Below are positions 57,609-64,000 of a stretch of 64,000 bases of DNA, one piece after another. The position numbers were made by a program, and so were the translations under genes. Within the stretch, counting starts at the first letter, position 1. Each line of letters opens with the position of its first letter. The notes below the pieces were generated by a model. That model had not been told where the DNA came from. It ran no database searches and saw nothing but the letters and a program-made list of their open reading frames with translations. Origin of the DNA: an uncultured Clostridia bacterium (lineage in GTDB: Bacteria > Bacillota > Clostridia > TANB77 > CAG-508); NCBI GenBank assembly GCA_949443285.1, contig CASSLW010000006.1, positions 1 through 64,000 on the forward strand, written 5' to 3'.

Positions 57609-58610
57609 ATGGCAGTAACATTTGAAAGTTATGAAAGAAGAATAGATCAAATTAAACCAGTAATGGAAAAATACGGAATAAAAGATTTTGAAGAAGCATT
57701 AAAAATCTGTACAGACAAAGGTTTTAACCCATATGAAATAGTAAAAGGAGTTCAACCAATCTGTTTTGAAAACGCAGCATGGGCATACACATTAGGAGCA
57801 GCAATAGCTGTTAAAAAGGGTTGTGTAAAAGCAGCAGATGCAGCAAAAGCAATAGGGGAAGGATTACAAGCATTCTGTATTCCAGGTTCTGTTGCAGATG
57901 ATAGAAAAGTTGGATTAGGACATGGAAACTTAGCATCTATGCTATTATCAGAAGACACAAAATGTTTTGCATTCTTAGCAGGACACGAAAGCTTTGCAGC
58001 AGCTGAAGGAGCTATCGGTATAGCAAAATCAGCAAACAAAGTAAGAAAAGAACCATTAAGAGTTATCTTAAATGGACTTGGAAAAGATGCAGCACAAGTT
58101 ATATCAAGAATAAATGGATTTACATATGTAAAAACAGACTTTGACTTCTTTACAGGAAAAGTAAAAGTAGTTGAAGAAATACCATACTCAGACGGAGAAA
58201 GAGCAAAAGTTAGATGCTATGGAGCAAATGACGTTAGAGAAGGTGTTGCTATAATGTGGATGGAAGATGTTGATGTATCTATCACAGGAAACTCAACAAA
58301 CCCAACAAGATTCCAACATCCAGTTGCAGGAACATACAAAAAAGAAAGATTAGCAGAAAATAAAAAATACTTCTCAGTTGCATCAGGTGGTGGAACAGGT
58401 AGAACACTTCACCCAGATAATATGGCAGCTGGTCCAGCTTCTTATGGTATGACAGATACTATGGGAAGAATGCACTCAGATGCACAATTTGCAGGTTCTT
58501 CATCAGTTCCAGCACACGTTGAAATGATGGGATTAATCGGTATGGGTAACAATCCAATGGTTGGTGCATCAGTTGCGGTAGCAGTTGCAGTAGAAGAAGC
58601 TATGAAATAA
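57609..58610 (+). CDS. GGGtGRT protein
   Basis: The 333-residue protein carries the name-giving SGGGTGRTLHPDN motif (about 259-271), together with FESYERRIDQIKPVMEKYGI at the N-terminus and a C-terminal NPMVGASVAVAVAVEEA. The family is named after this motif and occurs with the iron-sulfur scaffold-like protein. It has conserved cysteines (KICTDKG, QPICFENA, GCVKAAD). The role is unknown; iron-sulfur or redox enzyme function is likely. AGGAGGAAT precedes the ATG. Confidence 0.9.
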   Translation: MAVTFESYERRIDQIKPVMEKYGIKDFEEALKICTDKGFNPYEIVKGVQPICFENAAWAYTLGAAIAVKKGCVKAADAAKAIGEGLQAFCIPGSVADDRKVGLGHGNLASMLLSEDTKCFAFLAGHESFAAAEGAIGIAKSANKVRKEPLRVILNGLGKDAAQVISRINGFTYVKTDFDFFTGKVKVVEEIPYSDGERAKVRCYGANDVREGVAIMWMEDVDVSITGNSTNPTRFQHPVAGTYKKERLAENKKYFSVASGGGTGRTLHPDNMAAGPASYGMTDTMGRMHSDAQFAGSSSVPAHVEMMGLIGMGNNPMVGASVAVAVAVEEAMK

Positions 58611-58612
58611 AG

Positions 58613-58696
58613 TGATGTTTTTGGGGACGGAGCAAAAATACATCAGTCCTAAAAAATAAAAAATAGAAGACGGAGCAATTCATTTACTCCGTCTTT
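58613..58696. repeat. GGGGAC repeat, type C, followed by a bidirectional terminator
   Basis: GTGATGTTTTTGGGGACGGA, GCAAAAATACATCA is related to the copy at 54316 in reverse orientation. Then AAGACGGAG (58667-58675) pairs with CTCCGTCTT (58687-58695), a terminator for the converging genes. Confidence 0.8.
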
Positions 58697-58720
58697 ATAT
58701 TTTTTATCAAACCTAAAAAT

Positions 58721-59626
58721 TTATTTCTTCTTATCATCTTTTAAAACTTCTTTAATTGCACCTAAGCTACTTAAAGCACTAGTAGCTTCAAAAGGAATAA
58801 ACACTTTATTTGCTTCACCTTTAGCAACTTCTTCTAAAGCTTCTAAAGATTTTAATTGTACTAATTTATCATCAGGTGCTGCATTTTTCATAGCCTCATA
58901 AACCATTTTAATTTCCTTAGCCTTAGCTTCTGCAACAGCTTTAATAGCTTGAGCCTCACCATCAGCCCTTCTAATTTTTGATTCTTTGTCAGCTTCTGCT
59001 TCTAATATAGCTGCTTGTTTCTTACCTTCTGCAATTGTAATAGCAGATTGTCTTTGAGCTTCAGATTCTAGTATCATAGCTCTTTTATTTCTCTCTGCAT
59101 TCATTTCTTTTTCCATTGCATCTCTGATATCAGCAGGTGGTGTAATATCCTTAATTTCCACTCTATCAATTTTACATCCCCATCTGTCAGTAGCTTCATC
59201 TAAAACAACTCTTAATTTATTATTGATACCGTCTCTAGAACTAAATGTTTCATCTAAGTCCATTTTACCAATGATATCACGAATTGTTGTAATTGCAAGG
59301 TATTCAATACCTTTCTTTAAACTTTGAATTTCATAAACTGCTTTTGCAGGGTCTGTTATTTGATAGAAGACAACAGTGTCTATTGTAATTGTAACATTAT
59401 CTTTAGTAATAACTCCTTGAGGTGGAACGTCCATAGTTTGTTGTTTTAAACTAACAACACTTCTAACGTGATCAAAGAAAGGAATGATAATTGTAAGTCC
59501 AGCGTCTGCAACTTTATAGAACTTACCTAATCTTTCAATGATATAAACCTCAGATTGTTTAACAATTTTAATTGATGCTGCTGCTATTATTAAAATAATA
59601 ACAAGTAATACTAATAAAAACCACAT
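58721..59626 (-). CDS. SPFH/Band 7 domain protein (stomatin-like)
   Basis: The 301-residue protein has one N-terminal membrane span (about 2-20), the SPFH domain (about 25-180, QSEVYIIERLGKFYKV and DNVTITIDTVVFYQI) and a coiled-coil part (about 190-260) with repeated EA and EK. SPFH proteins assemble in membrane microdomains and often pair with NfeD partners, as here: the NfeD gene lies just upstream on the same strand. AAGGAGGATTTATT precedes the start. Confidence 0.93.
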   Translation of the reverse strand: MWFLLVLLVIILIIAAASIKIVKQSEVYIIERLGKFYKVADAGLTIIIPFFDHVRSVVSLKQQTMDVPPQGVITKDNVTITIDTVVFYQITDPAKAVYEIQSLKKGIEYLAITTIRDIIGKMDLDETFSSRDGINNKLRVVLDEATDRWGCKIDRVEIKDITPPADIRDAMEKEMNAERNKRAMILESEAQRQSAITIAEGKKQAAILEAEADKESKIRRADGEAQAIKAVAEAKAKEIKMVYEAMKNAAPDDKLVQLKSLEALEEVAKGEANKVFIPFEATSALSSLGAIKEVLKDDKKK

Positions 59627-59658
59627 AATAAATCCTCCTTTTATTATATATATTAAAT

Positions 59659-60096
59659 TTATTGGTCATTTAAAACAGGTTCAACAATTGCTTTTACACC
59701 CTTTATTTCTAGCACTCGTACTTTAGTATCTTTTGGAATAATTTGATTATCTTGGCTGGTAGCAGACCAAACTTCACCTGAAATTTTGATTTGCCCTACA
59801 GCTTCAATAGGGTTGATGTCTTGTGTTACTATTCCATTTTTTCCTATAATAGAGTATACATTAGTTTTGATAGGATTTTTATTTGTAGCAAATTTTTTTA
59901 CAAAAGGCTTTGTTACAAAAATTAGTATTGTAGATGATATTACAAATACTGTTGTTTGAATAACAAGGTTATCTGTAAAAAGGCTTGTAATCATAGCAAA
60001 TAAAGAACCAATTGATAGCCAAAAAATTAGAAAACCTACTGTTATAATTTCTGCTATTAAAAATATTCCTGCCATAATTAGCCAAATATACCACAT
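59659..60096 (-). CDS. NfeD-family membrane protein
   Basis: The start is placed at MWYIWLIMAG behind AAGGAGG; nine extra upstream residues are unlikely. The 145-residue protein has two or three membrane spans (about 3-25, 28-45, 48-68) and a C-terminal OB-fold domain (about 85-140, NGIVTQDINPIEAVGQIKIS). NfeD partners with SPFH proteins in membrane quality control. The two genes are 32 bases apart. Confidence 0.92.
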   Translation of the reverse strand: MWYIWLIMAGIFLIAEIITVGFLIFWLSIGSLFAMITSLFTDNLVIQTTVFVISSTILIFVTKPFVKKFATNKNPIKTNVYSIIGKNGIVTQDINPIEAVGQIKISGEVWSATSQDNQIIPKDTKVRVLEIKGVKAIVEPVLNDQ

Positions 60097-60212
60097 AAAA
60101 TAAATCCTCCTTAAATTTACCAACTAAATTTATTATAGCACAATATGTAAAAAAAAACAATAAGTTACATAATCTTTAAAAAGCACACGTAAAACATTGC
60201 AAAGTTACATAA

Positions 60213-60245
60213 AAAGCAACTGGCATATGCTAGTTGTTTTTTGTT
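60213..60245 (+). terminator. Hairpin in the divergent intergenic region
   Basis: AGCAACT and GCATATGC, AGTTGTTTTTT form a hairpin with a T-run on the plus strand, in a region where transcription should diverge. It may end a short antisense or leader RNA. Confidence 0.6.
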
Positions 60246-60309
60246 TTGTATAAAAATCAAAAAAAGTGTGAATAACTATAATATAAAATAAAAAATAAAG
60301 AGGTGTAAC

Positions 60310-60465
60310 ATGGAAAGAAAAGAAGAACACGGGGAAGACGTAACTAAATATGGAGAATTTATCTCAACATACTTCGCTTGGGTGCCACTAGAAAAGCAAA
60401 AAGACGTAGTAGAAAAGTTAGAAAATATGACAAAAAGTGAGAAAAACGAAGAAAAAGAAAGATAA
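60310..60465 (+). CDS. Small acidic protein before the CtsR operon
   Basis: A 51-residue protein (MERKEEHGEDVTKYGEFIS, then a TYFAWVPLEKQK segment, and a highly charged end). AGAGGTGTAAC precedes the ATG. It has no signal peptide, and its family is not recognised. It lies just before the first CtsR operator. It may be part of the stress regulon or unrelated. Confidence 0.6.
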   Translation: MERKEEHGEDVTKYGEFISTYFAWVPLEKQKDVVEKLENMTKSEKNEEKER

Positions 60466-60487
60466 TCGAACAAAAAAGCAAAACAAA

Positions 60488-60566
60488 GGTCAAAGAAAGT
60501 CAAAAAATGTCCTTGAAAAAAATTAAAAGGATAGTATAATAATATTGTAGGTCAAAGAAAGTCAAA
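60488..60566 (+). promoter_or_regulatory. Two CtsR operators around the ctsR-clpC promoter
   Basis: GGTCAAAGAAAGTCAAA occurs at 60488-60504 and again, identical, at 60550-60566. It matches the CtsR heptad repeat (RGTCAAA, 3 bases, RGTCAAA). Between them, TTGAAA (60513-60518) and TATAAT (60535-60540) form a promoter with a 16-base spacer, so a repressor bound at either site should block it. Confidence 0.92.
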
Positions 60567-60632
60567 GTCAACAAAATAAAAACATGTTACAACTTTCAAA
60601 TAAAAAGCCACAAATAAAGGAGATGAACCGAA

Positions 60633-61079
60633 ATGAGAATGTCAGATTTAATAGAAGAATTCATCAAAGACTTATTTGATGAAGAAAACGAAGCAATAGA
60701 AATACAAAGAAACGAACTAGCAGAACAATTCAACTGTGTACCATCACAAATAAACTACGTAATATCAACAAGATTTAAACCATCACAAGGATACTATGTA
60801 GAAAGCAGAAGAGGCGGTGGAGGACACATCACAATAAAAAAAGTAAATAGCAGCAAAGAAGAATACATAATGCACATCATCGAGAACATACAAAATACAC
60901 TAACATCAAATGAAGTCGATATATTAATCAGTGACTTTTTATCATACAATTTAATAACAAGCAAAGAAGCAAAACTTCTAAAAGTTGCAACAAGTGACAA
61001 CGTGTTAAAACTACCAAAAGACATAAAAGAGCAAGTAAGAGCAAGAATATTTAAAAACATGATATTAAATTTAGAATAG
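60633..61079 (+). CDS. ctsR: Transcriptional repressor CtsR
   Basis: The 148-residue regulator has the CtsR winged helix (about 1-70, QRNELAEQFNCVPSQINYVIS and the RRGGGGHITI beta wing) and a C-terminal four-helix part (about 80-148). It represses clp and other heat-shock genes and is inactivated at high temperature or by McsB. Its own operators lie upstream, so it is autoregulated. AAAGGAGATG precedes the ATG. mcsA follows after 12 bases. Confidence 0.97.
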   Translation: MRMSDLIEEFIKDLFDEENEAIEIQRNELAEQFNCVPSQINYVISTRFKPSQGYYVESRRGGGGHITIKKVNSSKEEYIMHIIENIQNTLTSNEVDILISDFLSYNLITSKEAKLLKVATSDNVLKLPKDIKEQVRARIFKNMILNLE

Positions 61080-61091
61080 GAGGAAATTAAT

Positions 61092-61640
61092 ATGTTATGT
61101 GATAACTGTGGAAAAAGAGAAGCAAATGTAAGATATCAAGAAAATATAAACGGAAGAAGAAAAGAACTAAACCTATGTGAAGAATGCAGTCAAAAACTAG
61201 GAATAAACAAAATCGACTTCAACATGCCAATCGACTTTTCAAGCTTTTTCGGCGGATTCCTTGAAGAATTTGAAAACCAAGAATTTATGCCATTTTTAAA
61301 TGATGTAAAAACACTAACCTGTGAAAGATGTGGATACACTTTTGACGACATAGTAAAAACAGGAAGACTGGGATGTCAAAATTGCTATGACATATTCGAA
61401 GAACACCTAAACCCAATAATCAAAAGAATACAAGGAGCAGACACACATGTAGGAAGAATTGGCAAAATAATAGACAGCAAAATAGTAGCATCAGAAGAAA
61501 ATGAAGAGAAGGCGGAAGAGAAAACAAAAGAACAATCTAAAATAGAAAAACTAAAAGAAGAACTAAAAAAAGCAATTGAAGAAGAAAAATACGAAGAAGC
61601 AGCCAAAATAAGAGACGAAATAAAGAAATTAGAAAGATAA
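61092..61640 (+). CDS. mcsA: McsA, zinc-binding activator of McsB
   Basis: The 182-residue protein has two pairs of CxxC motifs, CDNC and CEEC (about 3-30), CERC and CQNC (about 76-98), which bind zinc, and a UVR domain (about 145-180). McsA activates the arginine kinase McsB and modulates CtsR. The ATG follows TAGGAGGAAATT. A type A GGGGAC repeat follows its stop. Confidence 0.95.
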   Translation: MLCDNCGKREANVRYQENINGRRKELNLCEECSQKLGINKIDFNMPIDFSSFFGGFLEEFENQEFMPFLNDVKTLTCERCGYTFDDIVKTGRLGCQNCYDIFEEHLNPIIKRIQGADTHVGRIGKIIDSKIVASEENEEKAEEKTKEQSKIEKLKEELKKAIEEEKYEEAAKIRDEIKKLER

Positions 61641-61641
61641 C

Positions 61642-61703
61642 CTGCCAACGGGGACGGACCTTAATGGCAGAAATCTGCCAAAAAGGACCGTCCCCAGTGG
61701 CAG
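61642..61703. repeat. GGGGAC dispersed repeat, type A
   Basis: CTGCCAACGGGGACGGACC, TTAATGGCAG, then CTGCCAAAAAGGACC and GTCCCCAGTGGCAG. It is foldable and lies between mcsA and mcsB, right after the mcsA stop. Confidence 0.9.
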
Positions 61704-61726
61704 GACGAAAGAAAGGAATTGGAAAA

Positions 61727-62731
61727 ATGAATTGGTATTTAGATGTAAATGAAAATTCAGATGTAGTAAAAAGCACTAAAATCAAGTTGTCAAGAAACTT
61801 AAGCGAATTCAAATTTAACTTAAAAAATCAAGAAGATATAGAGAGATTAGAAAACAAAGTAAAAGAAAATCTATATAGCATAGGTTATGGCTTAAAATTG
61901 TTAAAGCTAAGAGATATGGACGAAATAACAAAAACTAGCTTAGTAGAAAAGGGACTAATAAGTTCAACCTTTGCACTAAAAAGATATGGAAGCATCTTAA
62001 TAAATGACGAAGAAAATATCTGTATTATGATAGGTGGAGAGGAACATATAGAGTTGCAAGTATATGGAGCTGGGCTAGATTTAGAAAATGTGTTGAATTT
62101 AGCAATCGAAATAGATGAAAAAATAGGAGAAACATTAGGATATGCAGTAAGTAAAAAATATGGATATCTAACAAGTACACTAAATAATATAGGAACAGGG
62201 CTAAAAGTTTCTGTAAATGTACATTTACCAGCACTAACAAAAACAAGGAATACAAGAAAAGTATTTGATGCAATAGGAGATTTTGGAATAAACATAAAAG
62301 AAGTATACAAAGGCAAAGGGGACATCTATCAAATTTCTAATAAGCAAACATTAGGAATAAGTGAAAAAGAAATAGTGAAAAATTTAAAGGTAATAGTACA
62401 AACACTGATAGAGCAAGAAAGACAAGCAAGGAAGTTATTAGCTCAAGACGAAATAGCTTTAAGTGATTTAATATATAGAAGCTATGGAATATTAGCAAAT
62501 TGCAGAAAAATATCGAATGAAGAAACAAGAGAGTTATTGTCAAATGTAAAGTTAGGAGTAGATTTAGGACTTTTAGACGAGCTAACAGACTTGAAAGTGC
62601 AAGAATTATATTTATATAGCAAGCCAGCGAACTTGCAAAAAAAACTAGGTAAAAAATATGACAAACAAGAACTAGACATAAAAAGAGCAGAAGTGATAAG
62701 AAAAATTATTGCCAATGGGGACGGAGCTTAA
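61727..62731 (+). CDS. mcsB: Protein-arginine kinase McsB
   Basis: The true start is ATG 61727 behind AAAGGAATTGG; the frame before it comes from the repeat. The 334-residue protein has the guanido kinase fold: SSTRIKLSRN-type KSTKIKLSRNLSEF, TFALKRYGSILINDEEN, GTGLKVSVNVHLPAL and the helical end with RAEVIRKII. In other McsB proteins the residues before NxGTG include a conserved Cys (SCPTN), but here they read STLNN, so the Cys is absent. The last residues (ANGDGA) come from a GGGGAC repeat, so the natural C-terminus was replaced. McsB labels proteins for ClpCP degradation. Confidence 0.92.
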   Translation: MNWYLDVNENSDVVKSTKIKLSRNLSEFKFNLKNQEDIERLENKVKENLYSIGYGLKLLKLRDMDEITKTSLVEKGLISSTFALKRYGSILINDEENICIMIGGEEHIELQVYGAGLDLENVLNLAIEIDEKIGETLGYAVSKKYGYLTSTLNNIGTGLKVSVNVHLPALTKTRNTRKVFDAIGDFGINIKEVYKGKGDIYQISNKQTLGISEKEIVKNLKVIVQTLIEQERQARKLLAQDEIALSDLIYRSYGILANCRKISNEETRELLSNVKLGVDLGLLDELTDLKVQELYLYSKPANLQKKLGKKYDKQELDIKRAEVIRKIIANGDGA

Positions 62732-62805
62732 TGGCAAAAAATTGCCAAAAAGGACCGTCCCTGATGGCAAAAAATTGTCAAAAAGGACCGTCCCTAGTGG
62801 CAATA
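62708..62805. repeat. GGGGAC dispersed repeat, type A (triple)
   Basis: Three units in tandem: ATTGCCAATGGGGACGGAGC with TTAATGGCAA, TTGCCAAAAAGGACCGTCCC with TGATGGCAA, and TTGTCAAAAAGGACCGTCCC with TAGTGGCAA. It overlaps the end of mcsB and lies before clpC. Confidence 0.88.
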
Positions 62806-62825
62806 TTTAAAAAGGAGGGAAAGTT

Positions 62826-64000
62826 ATGACTTATAAATTTACGAATAGGGCTAAAAAGGCTATTGAGATAGCTAGTAATGTGGCTATGGAGTTGGGGCAC
62901 AATTATATAGGTACAGAACATATTTTGTATGGACTTTCTAAGGAAGGTAGTGGAATTGCATATAAGGTTTTAGAAAATCAGGGGCTTACGTCAGATATGA
63001 TTATTGATAAAATTGTGGAGTTGTTAGGAAATGAGGCGCCAATAGACGGAACTTTTGGGTTTACTCCTAGAACTAAGAGGGTTATTGAAAATTCTTTTAT
63101 AGAAGCGAGGAAGCTTGGTTTTAATTATATTGGAACAGAGCATTTGTTAATAGGTATATTAAAAGAGGGGGACAGTATTGCTACAAGGATTTTGCTAGAG
63201 TTAAATGTTAATGTTCCTAAATTATATAATGAAATAGTTAAAGTGATAAATGAAGGGGAAGATGCTTCAAAGTCTGAGAATAATGGGAAAAACAGCAAAA
63301 ATAAAGGAAGTTTCAATTCTACACCAACATTAAATCAATTCGGTGAAGATTTAACTAAAAAAGCAGAAGAAGGTAAATTAGACCCAATTATAGGTAGAAA
63401 AGATGAGATTGAAAGGGTAATACAAATATTATCAAGAAGAACTAAAAATAATCCTTGTTTGATAGGAGAGCCAGGTGTAGGAAAGACCGCAGCAGTTGAG
63501 GGTTTGGCTCAAAAGATTGTTACAGGAGATGTGCCTGAGATATTGAAAGATAAAAGAGTTGTGACTATGGATATTTCTGGAATGGTTGCAGGTAGCAAAT
63601 ACAGGGGAGATTTTGAAGAGAGAATTAAGAAGGCTTTAAATGAAGTGAAAAAGGCTAAAGATATAATCTTATTTATAGATGAAATTCACACAATAGTAGG
63701 AGCAGGAGCGGCTGAAGGTGCAATTGATGCAGCAAATATTTTAAAGCCATTGCTTGCAAGAGGAGAAATTCAATTAATAGGTGCTACAACTTTGAATGAA
63801 TATAGAAAGTATATTGAAAAGGATGCAGCACTAGAGAGAAGATTTAGCCCAGTTACAGTTAATGAACCAAGCACAAATGATACGATAAAAATATTACAAG
63901 GTATTAGAGACAAATACGAAGCACACCATGGAGTAAAAATAACAGATGAGGCAATAGAAGCAGCTGTAAAGATGTCAACAAGATATATAAATGATAGATA
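62826..64000 (+). CDS. clpC: ATP-dependent Clp protease ATP-binding subunit ClpC (3' end outside window)
   Basis: The gene starts at ATG 62826 behind AAGGAGGG and is open to the window end, giving about 391 residues. It has two Clp_N repeats (about 4-70 and 78-145, with [11 protein letters not shown] and [11 protein letters not shown]), a linker, and the first AAA domain with Walker A GEPGVGKT (about 217), IDEIHTIVG and RRFSPV. ClpC unfolds substrates for ClpP, including McsB-phosphorylated CtsR. It ends the CtsR-controlled operon seen here. Codon use is more T- and G-ending than in mcsB. The second AAA domain lies beyond the window. Confidence 0.96.
   Translation, partial: MTYKFTNRAKKAIEIASNVAMELGHNYIGTEHILYGLSKEGSGIAYKVLENQGLTSDMIIDKIVELLGNEAPIDGTFGFTPRTKRVIENSFIEARKLGFNYIGTEHLLIGILKEGDSIATRILLELNVNVPKLYNEIVKVINEGEDASKSENNGKNSKNKGSFNSTPTLNQFGEDLTKKAEEGKLDPIIGRKDEIERVIQILSRRTKNNPCLIGEPGVGKTAAVEGLAQKIVTGDVPEILKDKRVVTMDISGMVAGSKYRGDFEERIKKALNEVKKAKDIILFIDEIHTIVGAGAAEGAIDAANILKPLLARGEIQLIGATTLNEYRKYIEKDAALERRFSPVTVNEPSTNDTIKILQGIRDKYEAHHGVKITDEAIEAAVKMSTRYINDR

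Noticed and set aside
61664..61726. Longer N-terminus of McsB
   Set aside because: The extra 21 residues are encoded by the GGGGAC repeat; ATG 61727 has the ribosome binding site and the family start.

Overview
The window comes from a very AT-rich, Gram-positive, spore-forming member of the Clostridia, probably an uncultured gut-type lineage. The evidence is the ctsR-mcsA-mcsB-clpC operon, a spoVT gene, sepF-divIVA, an FtsK/SpoIIIE translocase, the GGGtGRT iron-sulfur pair, strongly A/T-ending codons and purine-rich ribosome binding sites. I cannot name a species.

Positions 1 to about 27.5 kb are accessory DNA. The first 52 bases are the 3' end of a group II intron that interrupts a phage-type reverse transcriptase gene. 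A phage lysis module follows (CD1375-like peptide, membrane protein, holin, amidase with SH3 repeats). Next come a broken gene end, then a cargo zone: a locus of two large uncharacterised proteins plus PcfK-like and PcfJ-like proteins (3.2-10.2 kb), an ECF sigma/anti-sigma pair, two secreted proteins of higher GC, CYTH and LysR proteins, an ABC exporter with two paralogous permeases, a secreted trypsin-like protease, a radical SAM protein, a Spo0A-like regulator and a sigma-like protein. The zone ends with a large serine recombinase (25.8 kb). Its reading frame runs directly into the C-terminal 154 residues of SpoVT. The element therefore appears to be inserted in spoVT, with the N-terminal DNA-binding end left of the window.

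Positions 28 to 64 kb are chromosomal backbone: an Rpn-like nuclease, mutL, miaA, an HlyD-like adaptor, sepF, divIVA, rsmD, ftsK, a beta-CASP nuclease, a GH15 glucoamylase, and a split glycolytic cluster (gap ... pgk, tpiA, gpmI). Between gap and pgk lie three type IV pilin-like surface protein genes and a GNAT/antitoxin-like pair. Further right are a YezG-like gene, the iron-sulfur/GGGtGRT pair behind a DtxR-type dyad, SPFH/NfeD on the minus strand, and the CtsR stress operon running into clpC, which leaves the window. This half is studded with GGGGAC-core dispersed repeats.

The most surprising observation is genome-wide in style. Five genes are each broken by one or two +1 frameshifts, and all seven sites have the same form: one extra C in front of a GGA glycine codon, so the zero frame reads CGG. 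I found only one other in-frame CGG codon in the window. This suggests either decoding of CGGA as glycine (a four-base codon or +1 recoding at an unread CGG), or one systematic artefact. A second theme is glycolytic and pilin promoters whose -35 box lies inside the preceding gene's terminator hairpin.
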